Source: Takifugu bimaculatus
Taxonomy: Eukaryota > Chordata > Actinopteri > Tetraodontiformes > Tetraodontidae
Assembly: GCA_004026145.2 (NCBI GenBank)
Contig: CP034995.1
Span: 1,416,726 to 1,480,725, forward strand
DNA: 64,000 bases
Direction of reading: 5' to 3'
Part shown: in pieces, positions 8,792 to 20,817 of the stretch
Numbering within the stretch: the stretch's first letter is position 1
Layout: the number at the start of each line of letters is the position of its first letter
Made by a program: the position numbers and the translations under genes
Notes under the pieces: model-generated
Told to the model about the DNA's origin: nothing
The model's database searches: none
The model's input: only the letters and a program-made list of their open reading frames with translations

Positions 8792-11700
8792 ATGTTTTCA
8801 ACAAAACTGGGATTTGCCGTGGTTGGTTTCATCCTCAACTCAGGTAGGAATATTTTTTTTGTGCGTTTGTCAGAGAGAATCTATGTTTGATACTTTGTGA
8901 GTTGGCGTTTAGTTAACATCAAAAGCATCATAAACTTGGAAAACCTCCTGTGGTGTTTGATGACAAAACTAACAGTGCATGAATTTAATGGTGAGCCTCC
9001 AGGTTTTCACTTGTGCTTCTCTCTGCTGAAGGGGTTCTGGGGAAAGGCAGCAGCATCTGTGCCTTAAAAGGTACTTCATTGAATCTTTCCTGCTCAGCTG
9101 AACATTCTACAATCCCAAAATGGTTCAAGCTGTATGGAACCAAGTGGACAGAAGTGTTGGTAAATGGAAATAGTCTAAAACACCAGATATCTAAAGATAC
9201 CCACCCGACTTTATCAGTCACGGGTTTAACAAAGGACGACAAAACCTCTTACTGCTGCAATGAGAAACCAGAAAACTGCCATAAAGACCACATTCAGCTC
9301 ACTGTTACAGGTAAACTTGATGACTGACTAACTTTAAAGAGAAAGGGACGAGTTTGTGCTAATTCTCTGTATCTTTCTCTTCATCTCAGCCCTGCAGGTG
9401 AAGGTGTTTCCCACCACAGACGGACAGACGGTAACACTGATGTGCAGCACCGCATGTAATTTGACTGAAAAACGTGCTGCCTACATCTGGTACAGGAACT
9501 CAGAGCTTCTCTATCAAGAGTGGTCTCCATGGTACCAGGAGATGGTCACCAGTGACAAAACAGTCAGATACTCCTGCGCCATCAAAGGCTACGAGGCTCT
9601 CAGAGCTCCTGCAGTCACAGTGGGTCAGTTATGTTTCGCTGGCATTTCAACCAACAAAGTAATCCTGCAGTTTATTTAATCTGAACTTAATCCAGCAACC
9701 TGTTCTCTCTCCACCCAGAGTCGGTCTCCTCTACCTGCTTTACGGTGTCCTACAATGATGGGAGAATATGTTTGTACAACCACACTTCAGTGAAAGGACC
9801 CTGCTCCATCACGTACCCCACAGGTTCACTTTCTCCATCACTCACAATCAATCCTCTCACAACACTGATCCTTTCATCATTTTACCCTTCATTTGTTTGT
9901 GTTTTGTTACTGTTACGTAGTTCCCATTTACAGTACCCTCACTTTCACTATCACAGGTTTTCTTCAGTTTATATGTGTTATCTGTATTTTTCTACTTTTA
10001 ACCATGATTCTATGTTTACCATCTTCTCTCAGAAATATATGTTGAAAAGACTCCAAGGAAGGGTCATGTCAAACTGAGCTGTAACACCAGCTGTCCTCCC
10101 ACAAACACTCAATGGTACAAGAACAGAGAAATGCATATAGAGCCATTACAACTAATACCCAACATTTCTCAAGACAACTTCCTGTGTGCTGTCAGTGGTG
10201 TCAAGGAGCTGCAGTCTGATGAAGTCTGTGAGTATCACCAAACCTGTGGCCTGAACATAGAAACAAGATAAAGTTTTGATGTGGTTTTATCATAAATCCT
10301 TACGAATTTGAGATGCAACAGTCAGAAAAAAATCATAATTAAAGAATCCACTCAAAAATGTCAAGGTTTAAAGTGAATTTCCTTTGAGTTTCATCAAAAC
10401 TGACACTGTCTTTGCTTTCATCTGTCAGGTGCTGCTGACAAATCCTGCCTGACTGTGAATTATATAAAAAAGAGAATCTGTGCTTTGGAAGGTTCCTCAG
10501 TAAACATCTCAAGTAAATATTCCAGTTCAAAGTACACAAAATCCAAGGCTAAACACTGGTCTAGAATAATCTGGAATGGTGAGAAGGAGGAGAGAAGGAA
10601 TGTATTGAAAACTGATCATTTTACATATCATGAGGACCAAGAGAAGCAGATTAACACACTGTCAATTAAATCTGTGAAGCAAAATGACTCAGCAGAATAC
10701 AGATTCAGGCACCAAGATGACAACACAAGTCAGAAACCCGGAACTGTTCTGATTGTTACAGGTAAATCTGGATCATAAAATATAAAACAAGCTTAAATCG
10801 AGAGAGCTTTGTATCTGAGCCACATCAAAATACAAGATTTTCTCATTTTGCCTTCCAATAAGTAAATAGTTCAAATCAAAACTGAAGTTAAATAAAAGTT
10901 ATCTTTCATAGGAAATGTGCTAACATTCATGTAAATTAGTGCTGAAATTTTAGCATGAATGTGTGGAAAACAGCAGAGGCAAAAATTGTTGATCATTTCT
11001 ACAGTTTTGTGAATCACTTTACATGATAAAGTGCTTTCCTGTCTGAAACATGTGTGAAAATATCTGTTTTCTGCATTTGAATCAGACATAAAAGTCAAGA
11101 TCAGTCCATCTACAGAGGTGACAGAAGGTGATGGAGTCAAACTGACCTGCAGCACCAGCTGTCCTCTGACCAACAACAAGAACTACATCTGGTACCTGAA
11201 TGATCAACTTCTGCAGCTGCCAGAGCACCAAAACAAACACCTGGTTCTGGATGTGGTCACAACTCAGCATGCAGGAATCTACTCCTGTGCTGTGAACACT
11301 CAGAGAGATGTTAGATCTCCTGAAAAGACACTCAGAGTTCAGAGTTCCTCATTAAAATGGACCCTGGCGGCAGCTGCAGGAGTTCGTGTTGCTCTCCTGG
11401 TCTTCACCTCACTTGTCATCACCTGGATTATGTGGGTGAAAATGGTCACTTTTAAATCAAGAACTGTTTCATTTGTATTATATTGTATATTAACTCAGCA
11501 CTTTTTGGTTGAAAATCAGAAAAAGCAAGTTTTCCAATCAACATTCAGGACCTGGGATGTCAGACAACATTGAGATGGTAAATATAATACAGTGTTTGTT
11601 AAATATTTCAAGTTATCACTCAAGACCCCTCCCTCACGTGTTTCTAATTGTATCACAAGTGACTTCAGACTGAAGACACAGAATTGCATCTGGATTAGAG

Positions 11701-11792
11701 GCTAAATCTTGGTGGTTTCTCCTCAGCAAAACCCTGAGAGCCACTATGAAAACGTGACAACAGCAAAAACAGAGCAAGATGATCATCAATAA
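8792..11792 (+). CDS. Gene 1: type-B Ig receptor with truncated tail
   Basis: Inferred exons: 8792-8843 (signal peptide), 9032-9310, 9390-9623, 9719-9823, 10033-10227, 10429-10761, 11086-11431 (Ig plus TM), 11520-11577 and 11727-11792. The spliced frame is open for about 555 aa. Every ectodomain intron is phase 1; the TM exon ends in phase 2 at AT|GTGGGT. The extracellular part should bind a cell-surface or soluble ligand, as in the CD22/FcRL-like group, but the ligand is unknown. The last exon gives SHYENV (SxYxxV ITIM) and then TAA at 11790-11792, which replaces the Tyr codon of YSRL found in other type-B tails, so YSRL and YAAL are lost. The stop is in the last exon and should escape nonsense-mediated decay. 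The residual single ITIM suggests a weakened inhibitory receptor. Confidence 0.75.
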
Positions 11793-12360
11793 AGCAGACT
11801 TCACTTCACCCGACAACACACCGATGATCTCTATGCCGCTCTTTCTCAACTGTCTTCTAACTCTCACCACTGCTGACACTGGAAACAACATTAAAAGACA
11901 TCTAAATATGCAATAGTTTTGTCTTCATTATAATGGTTGTAGTCCTGTGTTGGGTGTTAACGCAGCTGTTAAAGCTCGTATGTATGTGATGGTTTCAGGT
12001 CGGGTCACCACAGCTAAAATGAAAATAGATATTTCTGTCCTTGACCTTCTAGCTCACTGCAGCAACATTGTAATAAAATGTAAAGGACAAGATCATGGAA
12101 AATCTATAAAAATGCATGACACAGATGCTTCACTAGAGGTCCTTTTTAAACCACAAATAATAGCAGGAAGTGGAGATTGGAAGGTACGTGCCGACTTTAC
12201 AAAGTTCTCTGATACTTGATACTTTGTGAGTTGGAGTTTAGTTAACATCAAAAGCATCATAAACTTGTCAAACCTCCTGTGGTGTTTGATTACAAAACTA
12301 ACAGTGCATGAAGTTAATGGTGAGCCTCCAGGTTTTCACTTGTGTTTCTCTCTGCTGAAG
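11793..12360 (+). other. Post-stop tail remnant and deleted promoter of gene 2
   Basis: Sequence up to about 11876 is the untranslated remainder of the type-B tail exon. The usual inter-gene block follows, but at about 12210 it jumps from aaagttctct to gatacttgatactttg, which in other copies lie about 250 bp apart. The deletion removes one ETS-like site and the whole signal-peptide exon of the next copy. Confidence 0.7.
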
Positions 12361-12803
12361 GGGTTCTGGGGAAAGGCAGCCGCATCTGTGCCTTAAAAGG
12401 TACTTCATTGAATCTGTCCTGCTCAGCTGAACATTCTACAATTCCAAAATGGTTCAAGCTGGATGGAACCACGTGGACAGATGTGTCTGTTAATGGAAGT
12501 AGCCTAAAACACCAGATATCTAAAGATACCCACCCGACTTTATTATTCATGGATTTAACAAAGGACAACAAAACATCTTACTGCTGCAATGAGAAACCAG
12601 AAAACTGCCATGAAGACCCCATTAAGCTCACTGTTACAGGTAAACTTGATGACTGACTAACTTTAAAGAGAAAGGGACGGGTTTGTGCTAATTCTCTGTA
12701 TCTTTCTCTTCATCTCAGCCCTGCAGGTGAAGGTGTTTCCCACCACAGACGGACAGACGGTAACACTGATGTGCAGCACCACCTGTACTCTGACTGAAAA
12801 ACC
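12361..12803 (+). pseudogene. Gene 2: truncated Ig receptor copy without signal peptide
   Basis: Exon 2 (12361-12639, intact first Ig domain) and the first about 85 nt of exon 3 (from 12719) are present. At about 12803 the second Ig domain ends in sequence unrelated to the gene, followed by an L2 fragment and a piggyBac element. Signal peptide exon, remaining Ig exons, TM and tail are all missing. It is the partner of gene 5, which is cut at the same base, so the truncation happened once and was then duplicated. Confidence 0.85.
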
Positions 12804-13008
12804 AAACTTTAATAAAGGGTAACTGTAAACATGTACATTAGAAATATACTATATGAAATAGGTGCTGATGTTTCCCATTTTACTAAGATTTAGTAAAATC
12901 TGTCCTACCAGGCTGAAAATGCATTCAGTGGGATAGAAAACCCGGCAGGATCGTGGCCCTCGAGGACTGAGTTTGACACATGTGCGACTAGTGTATAAGA
13001 CAGAGTAG

Positions 13009-13706
13009 GCTTTTTTCACTTGAGAAACATTGCAAAGATTTGGAAAATATTGATGCAGCATGAAGCATCCAGCATGAAGCATTTGTTACTTCCAGGCTAG
13101 ACTATTGTAGCTTAATATTATCAGGATGTGCAAATAGTGCTGAGAAGTCTCAAGCTCATGCAAACTGCTGCAGCTACAGTTCTGACCCGACTAACAGAAG
13201 AGATCACATGACTCCTGAGCTGGCTTCTATTCATTGGCTGCCCATTAACCAGCTCCCTGTCCTGGTACAGGAGGCTGACTCCCTCTACTTTTAAGATGAG
13301 GCCTAAAACCTTACTCTTTGAGAAAGCATATGGTACAGTAATTCCGATGTTACAGTTATAATTATAGTCAGACTAATTACCATACGCAGGAAATGTATTA
13401 TTTGGATACATTCTTTTATTTATGCTGCTATGTGCCGATGCTGCTGGGGTACAGAAACATGATCACCTGATGGGTTTCTGTCACGCACGCTGGTTCATGG
13501 CTGCCTCTCCTCTCCTCTCCCCTTTAGAACCCAAGGAGGGTTCTCCCATTTGAGTCTGGACCTGATCAAAATTTCTTCCCTTGAAAGGGGAGTTTCTCCG
13601 TGCCACTATTGCCTGTTGAGGGTCAGGCCCTGTTTTCTGCAAAAAACCCCTAGAGAGAATTTAGATTGTAACAGACATAAAAGTAAAGATGAAATGAACT
13701 GAACTG
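13009..13706 (+). mobile_element. L2-like LINE 3' fragment
   Basis: A degraded copy of the last part of an L2/Maui-like LINE, alignable with 33690-34950 in gene 4. It shares the wording around ttttttcacttgag, the ccaggctagactattgtag and ggctgcccattaa segments (C-terminal reverse transcriptase codons) and the conserved 3' untranslated run including cttgaaaggggagttt. It ends near aaatgaactgaactg. The 200 bp before it (12804-13008) and the 230 bp after it (13707-13935) are not recognised. Confidence 0.7.
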
Positions 13707-13939
13707 CCTTACAGTATGCTGATGTGGTATTCTGTACAGGGAAGTTGAAAGAAAAATGTTTTGGGAAACATAAATAAATTCTCTAATTTAAAAAATATCA
13801 TTTCAAAACCCAACCATGACAGCATTGTGCCATTTTAGTCTCTTCCTCTTTATTGTGGGTTTGTCTATAAAAAGTGCTCCTGACACTAACCTCTCATTCT
13901 TGTCTTATTATCTTGTCTTATTTCATCTATAAATCTTAA

Positions 13940-16900
13940 CCCTTTAATGCACAACATGGGTCTAAAGTGACCCGACTGAGTTTTTATTTGCTTTATCTTT
14001 GCAATGCAGCGTTCCAGGTATTCCTCAATTAACTTGTTTTTGATCATAATTCATCCTTCTTGTATAATTTTATTTTTTACATTTTGAATAAAAACACTTT
14101 TTACATCACTACCCCTCTAATGCACAACATGGGTCTAAAATGACCCGTAACCATTTCCCATGTTATTTCATGTGTTTCTATGCTGAATGTTTATAATCAA
14201 TGTATTTACTCATTTATTAATCAAACTATTCATTAACTTTTAATTGTTTTATGTAGCACAAAGCCTCATATTAAGTGTTCTGTTCTTCCTTTATGAATAA
14301 GCATAGCTTTTGTCAGTCTTCATGAAGTTTTCCCACGTCCACATGGGTCAGACCCACATTTTTTAACATACAGTATTTACAGTATTTACCACTGTGGAGA
14401 AGATTGTATTTGAAGACCTGAAACATGTACGTCTTATTTTACAATAATTATCATATTATCTAATAAGAAATTTGATGTGATAACTGCATAATTATTGATT
14501 ATGTAATTAATTTGAATTTGAAGAATAAGTAGCTCCATTTCTTGTCAGAAAGGGAAAAAATTTCAATCGGCTACCGTAGCTAGCTAGCTGTTGACATTTG
14601 ATGACTTGTGAAACAAACGTATATGATAATTGATAAGGGTTACCTTGAAAATTAGTCATACAGTCTATTAATTAGTCATAAGTATATTAGACTACTTATT
14701 TCAGAAAGAAAAATAACTAGCCTATTGGTTAGCTAGTTAGACTTGTCAAAGTAACTCCTGCTAGCTAGCTAGACTTGTGAAATATAAATAAGTAAATATA
14801 AAATAAATAATAAATATTATAATAGAAATAAGTAAATATAACTGATAAGGTTTAAGTTACCTTGAGAAAAAGTACATTACTTGGACACCAAAATAAAGCT
14901 AAACTAGTGACAGTTGACAGATCCTGTCACTAGAAATGCCTCAAGATCATAATAAACCCTAGCTGCCCCACTATCAAGCTTGTCTCTGTATACTGATGAT
15001 GATATTTTGTGCATTTGCTTTTCTATATTCAGATCATGGCTGTTCAGAGATTCACAGCTGAAATGGTTGTGGAGATGCTGCAGAAGGGACTGGAAGGTGA
15101 GGATGGAATTGGTCCTGATTCTGAGTCTGAAATTTCAGATGAAGATAATGACCCAGCCTATGTGTCTCAGGGTCAAGCTGGAGTTATGGGTGTGTCTCTC
15201 CTGAATGAAGAAGACTCTTCTGATGACCAAGAGGGCTCATCTGATGAGTCTCCTGAAGAGGAAATTCAGACCCAGTCAGATAGATTTAGTAAAAACGGGT
15301 CTTACTGGAATGAGAATCCCCCCACTCATGGCAGAACAAAAAGCCATAACATTCTGAGGAGCTGCCCAGGACCCACACCTGGATCAGTAGCAGTTTCACC
15401 TAAGGATGCCCCGGATAAATTCATCAGCCACAACATCATCGAGGAGGTTCTGAAATGCACCAATTTAGAGGGACGCAGAGCAGCCGCAGTAAAAGGGAAA
15501 GACTGGAAAAGTATCGACAAGGAAGAATTCCTGGCCTTTATCGGTTTGACCCTACTTGCAGGGGGGGACAAGAGCTGGGATGTTGCCTTGCGGGAGCTGT
15601 TTCTCGACCCCCTGCAAAATCCAATTTACAAGGACGACAGGAGGACCAGGGCTTTGCGACTGGAAACAGACCACATGGCGGCATTCAGATACGTGTGGGA
15701 GTGCTTTCTGGACAAGTGCAGAAGACGGTTCATCCCCAGTGACTGTGTCACCATTGACGAGCAGCTGGTGCCGTTCTGGGGCAGGTGCCGGTTTTATATA
15801 TATGCCCAGCAAGCCGGCGAAATATGGCCTAAAAATATTCTGGATGTGCGATGCAAGGGTGCCTTACACAATAGACGGAACTGTCTACACAGGGAGGCAG
15901 CCAGGAGAGGAGATTAAGAAGAAGCTTGGGGAGACTGTTGTCCAACAATTGTGCAGTGGGATCAGAGGGACAGGTGAATGCATATTATCAGTTCTATCCA
16001 TGTTTACAGTCTTTCATACTGTGTAATTTTATTTAAATGGTTTCTTTGTAAGCAAAATAGAATAGAATAAATAAGAATGAAAGAAAGAATAAATGTGAGA
16101 TCAGTGAATTTAATTTTTAATTCTATGTTGTATACTGATAAAGTGCAATCTTTTTTTTCCTCCCATAGGCCGCAACATCACGATGGACAACTTTTTCACC
16201 AGTGTCCCTCTGGCTGAGAAGCTCCTTGAGAAGGACCTAACAATTGTAGGCACTCTCCGACAGAACAAGGCTGATATCCCACCTGTGATGAAGCCATCCA
16301 AACTGTGTGAGATCTACAGCTCAGAGTTTGGATTCAGAGGCAACATGACCATGGTGAGCTACGTCCCAAAAAAAGGAAAGTCTGTTGTCCTCTTGAGTAC
16401 AATGCATGACGACAAAGCAGTGGATGAGAGCAACCACAAGAAGAAGCCCGATGTGATCCTGTTCTACAACCAAACAAAAGGAGGTGTAGACATAATGGAT
16501 CAAATGGTTAGCGCATACACATGTAAGCGGAGAACAAGGAGGTGGCCAATGGTCCTCTGGTCTAACATGCTGGATGTTGCGACCCTTAATGCATTAGCAA
16601 GCTTCACATCACAACACCCGGGGTACATGAGTGGCATAAGCAACGCACGCCGCCTGTTCATCAAAGAGCTGGGCCAGGAGTTAGTCACGCCACACATGAA
16701 GAGGCGCATGGAGAGCACACCCATACTCCAAAAGCCCATTGTAGAGGCTATGGGAAGATGCGGCATCATAAAACAAAACCCAGGCACCACACAGCCACAG
16801 GAGGACATCAGGCAAGGGAAGAGGAAGAGATGTGCAATCTGCACAACTTCCAAGGACAGAAAGGCCAGCAGCTGGTTTTCCCAGTGCACCAGGCCTGTGT

Positions 16901-17551
16901 GCAAGGAGCACAGACATGTTGTGTTATCTACTGTGATCAGATGTGTTAAATTAGTTTAAATTAAATCAAATGTTAGTTTAAATGTAATCAAATGTTAGTT
17001 TAAATGTAATCAAATGGGATTACATTGTTAGATTATCAGTTCAATTTTATCTACTGCACTGTGATCGGTTCTTATATTTTATTTGGTTACAAATAAAATG
17101 TTCATAAAATGTAAAAATGTTAATAAAAATTGTTAATAAATAAAAATGTTCATAATAAAAATGTTAATAAAATGTTAAAATGGTTAAAATATCAATATCT
17201 GTTCAACTCTTATCAGAGGTATGTGTCTACAGAATGTTCATGTTTGTGTGACAAATAAACATATTTCAAAGATAAAATTCATGATTATTTGGCCTAAAGC
17301 ATTGCTAAAGTGATTATTTGAAGCATTACAGTGTAGTAATCCAAAATCTATTTTATTCCTAAAATAATAAACAGAAAATGGAAGCATTGACCTTGTACTA
17401 ATCAAAAACAAGATATTGAATTTATAATTGGGACATTTAATAATAAAATGAATTGATTTTTAAAAAATACAGCAAAGAAACACTCACCCAGCCTGAAAAC
17501 ACATAGAAAATGAATGCGGGTTATTTTTGACCCATGCTGTGCATTAAAGGG
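13940..17551 (+). mobile_element. piggyBac-family DNA transposon, copy 1
   Basis: The element is flanked by TTAA on both sides (13936-13939 and 17552-17555), the piggyBac target. Its ends are inverted: CCCTTTAATGCACA on the left and the complement of the same motif on the right. About 173 bp inside the left end a second, near-identical terminal motif (CCCTCTAATGCACA, from about 14113) occurs, each followed by a GGGTC/GACCC inverted pair. It contains a piggyBac transposase on the plus strand. Length is 3,612 bp. It lies between truncated gene 2 and gene 3. Confidence 0.92.
15036..16959 (+). pseudogene. piggyBac transposase, copy 1 (inactivated)
   Basis: The start is at ATG 15036, just after a possible acceptor (tatattcag). 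An acidic Ser-rich N-terminus is followed by the DDE-type piggyBac domain and a Cys/His-rich C-terminus (CAIC...C...CKEHRH). The three catalytic Asp positions are recognisable in TIDEQLVPF, MDNFFTS and GGVDIMDQM. The frame shifts near 15790-15800: upstream codons read to a stop at 15915, while the expected continuation (MPSKPAKYGLK) is in another frame. An apparent intron (donor after 15971, acceptor before 16169) joins to the last exon. This copy also lacks 51 bp (17 codons) after NPIYK compared with copy 2, and its C-terminus is altered by a roughly 30-bp deletion that removes the normal stop. Confidence 0.88.
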
Positions 17552-17744
17552 TTAAAGCACATTCTAAGGAAGTGGAGATAAGAAGATACATGTTGAATTT
17601 ACTAAGTTCTCTTCCTGTTTTAACAGATGTTGAGTTCATAAGTAGAGCGTCGGTGACAGAGATCATACTTGTATGTTCTTAGTTTGTTGCCATTACGGGC
17701 AGTTTTATATTAATCTTAAAACACATTTTAAGTTGAAAACAGCA

Positions 17745-20700
17745 ATGTTTGCAACAAAACTGGGATTTGCCGTTGTTGGTATCATCCTCAACTCAGGTAG
17801 GAATAATTTTTTTGTGCGTTTGTTAAAAAGAATCTATGTTTGATACTTTGTGAGTTGGAGTTTAGTTAACATCAAAAGCATCATAAGCTTGTAAAACCTC
17901 CTGTGGTGTTTGATGACAAAACTAACAGCGCATGAAGTTAATGGTGAGCCTCCAGGTTTTCACTTGTGCTTCTCTCTGCTGAAGGGGTTCTGGGGAAAGG
18001 CAGCCGCATCTGTGCCTTAAAAGGTACTTCACTGAATCTGTCCTGCTCAGCTGAACATTCTACAATCCCAAAATGGTTCAAGCTGGATGGAACCACGTGG
18101 ACAGAAGTGTTGGTAAATGGAAGTAGATTAAAACACCAGATATCTAAAGATACCCACCCGACTTTATCAGTCACGGGTTTAAAAAAGGACGACAAAACCT
18201 CTTACTGCTGCAATGAGAAACCAGAAAATTGCCATGAAGACCCCATTCAGCTCACTGTTACAGGTAAACTTGATGACTGACTAACTTTAAAGAGAAAGGG
18301 ACAAGTTTGTGCTAATTCTCTGTATCTTTCTCTTCATCTCAGCCCTGCAGGTGAAGGTGTTTCCCACCACAGACGGACAGACGGTAACACTGATGTGCAG
18401 CACCGCATGTAATTTGACTGAAAAACGTGCTGCCTACATCTGGTACAGGAACTCAGAGCTTCTCTATCAAGACTGGTCTCCATGGTACCAGGAGATGGTC
18501 ACCAGTGACAAAACAGTCAGATACTCCTGCGCCATCAAAGGCTACGAGGCTCTCAGAGCTCCTGCAGTCACAGTGGGTCAGTTATGTTTCGCTGGCGTTT
18601 CAACCAACAAAGTAATCCTGCAGTTTATTTAATCTGAACTTAATCCAGCAACCTGTTCTCTCTCCACCCAGAGTCGGTCTCCTCTACCTGCTTTACGGTG
18701 TCCTACAATGATGGGAGAATATGTTTGTACAACCACACTTCAGTGAAAGGACCCTGCTCCATCACGTACCCCACAGGTTCACTTTCTCCATCACTCACAA
18801 TCAATCCTCTCACAACACTGATCCTTTCATCATTTTACCCTTCATTTGTTTGTGTTTTGTTACTGTTACGTAGTTCCCATTTACAGTACCCTCGCTTCCA
18901 TTATCACAGGTTTTCTTCAGTTTATATGTGATATCTGTATTTTTCTACTTTTAACCATGATTCTATGTTTACCGTCTTCTCTCAGAAATATATGTTGAAA
19001 AGACTCCAAGGAAGGATCATGTCAAACTGAGCTGTAACACCAGCTGTCCTCCCACAACCACTCAATGGTACAAGAACAGAGAAATGCTTAAAGACCCATT
19101 ACAACTAATACCCAACACTTCTCAAGACAACTTCCTGTGTGCTGTCAGTGGTGTCAAGGAGCTGCAGTCTGATGAAGTCTGTGAGTATCAAACCTGTGGC
19201 CTGAACATAGAAACAAGATAAAGTTTTGATGTGGTTTTATCATAAATCCTTACTGTTAAAAATATGTAAATATGAATTTGAGATGCAACAGTCAGAAAAA
19301 AAATCATAATTAAAGAATCCACTCAAAAATGTCAAGGTTTAAAGTTAATTTCCTTTGAGTTTCATCAAAACTGACACCATCTTTGCTTTCATCTGTCAGG
19401 TGCTGCTGACAAATCCTGCCTGACTGTGAATTATATAAAAAAGAGAATCTGTGCTTTGGAAGGTTCCTCAGTAAACATCTCAAGTAAATATTCCAGTTCA
19501 AACTCCACAAAATCCAAGGCTAAACACTGGTCTAGAATAATCTGGAATGGTGAGAAGGAGGAGAGAAGGAATGTATTGAAAACTGATCATTTTACATATC
19601 ATGAGGACCAAGAGAAGCAGATTAACACACTGTCAATTAAATCTGTGAAGCAAAGTGACTCAGCAGAATACAGATTCAGGCTCCAAGATGACAACACAAG
19701 TCAGAAACCCGGAACTGTTCTGATTGTTACAGGTAAATCTGAATCATAAAATATAAAACAAGCTTAAATCGAGAGAGCTTTGTATCTGAGCCACATCAAA
19801 ATACAAGATTTTCTCATTTTGCCTTCCAATAAGTAAATAGTTCGAATCAAAATTGAAGTTAAATAAAAGTTATCTTTCATAGGAAATGTGCTAACTCTCA
19901 TGTAAATTAGTGCTGAAATTTTAGCATGAATGTGTGGAAAACAGCAGAGGCAAAACTTGTTGATCATTTCTACAGTTTTGTGAATCACTTTACATGATAA
20001 AGTGCTTTCCTGTCTGAAACATGTGTGAAAATATCTGTTTTCTGCATTTGAATCAGACATAAAAGTCAAGATCAGTCCATCTACAGAGGTGACAGAAGGT
20101 GATCGAGTCAAACTGACCTGCAGCACCAGCTGTCCTCTGACCAACAACAAGAACTACATCTGGTACCTGAATGATCAACTTCTACAGCTGCCAGAGCACC
20201 AACACAAACACCTGGTTCTGGATGCGGTCACACCTCAGCATGCAGGAAACTACTCCTGTGCTGTGAACACTCAGAGAGATGTTAGATCTCCTGAAAAGAC
20301 ACTCAGAGTTCAGAGTTCCTCATTAAAATGGACCCTGGCGGCAGCTGCAGGAGTTGGTGCTGCTCTCCTGGTCTTCATCTCACTTGTCATCTGTTGCATC
20401 AGGTGAAGAACAGAACCTGATATAATCTGAGTTAATTACATAACACACATCAAATGTGACTGGTATCACAAGTGGGTTTTTTTTAACATTCATTTCAGAG
20501 GAAAGGGAAAGTTGAGCCAGAATACTGTCCTCAAGTTGGAGGAGGTAAGTGGCCCGATGCTCCTTAACTATAACCATCTTCCTAAAACAAACATAACACC
20601 AACATTTGGTGTCTTGCCTCATTGTCAGGTAAATCACGGTCCTGTGTATGAGGAAATCACAGATCAACCCATGGAGGAGAATGGCATTTACTACAGCAGC

Positions 20701-20817
20701 ATACGTTTCCCCCAGACTGATGTGGATCCTCTTGACAGCATGGTCCAACCTCATCAGCACCAAGAGGAACAGCACAACCCTTATGCTGTTGTCTGTCTGA
20801 GGAACCGCTGCACATGA
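17745..20817 (+). CDS. Gene 3: intact type-A Ig receptor with ITIM/ITAM-like tail
   Basis: Reference copy. Exons: 17745-17796, 17985-18263, 18343-18576, 18672-18776, 18986-19180, 19400-19732, 20057-20402, 20499-20544 and 20629-20817; 592 aa without a break. Residues 1-17 are the signal peptide; 18-110 a V-like Ig domain (ICALKG, YCC); 111-188 a C2-like domain (YSC); 189-223 a short Cys-rich V-like remnant; 224-288 a C2-like domain; 289-399 a V-like domain lacking both usual Cys (VNISSKYS, EYRFR); 400-490 a C2-like domain (CSTSCP, YSC); about 491-513 the TM; 514-592 the cytoplasmic tail. Tail tyrosines: Y537 (YEEI), Y552 (IYYSSI, canonical ITIM) and Y582 (NPYAVV). YEEI-x11-YSSI also fits a stretched ITAM spacing. 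The ICALKG and AEYRFR wording resembles teleost CD22-like proteins. An inhibitory or mixed leukocyte receptor at the plasma membrane is inferred; the ligand is unknown. PolyA signal at 20972-20977. Confidence 0.82.

Noticed and set aside
8985..9242. Repeated 85-codon minus-strand frames opposite exon 2 and opposite tail exons
   Set aside because: They mirror the conserved plus-strand exons and appear in every copy for that reason only.
11436..11573. Read-through of type-B TM exon to a WDVRQH C-terminus
   Set aside because: Splicing at AT|GTGGGT to B1 gives a 346-nt exon equal to type A and an open tail. A one-base deletion in this stretch in gene 9 also fits an intron. Intron retention remains possible but is not the main model.
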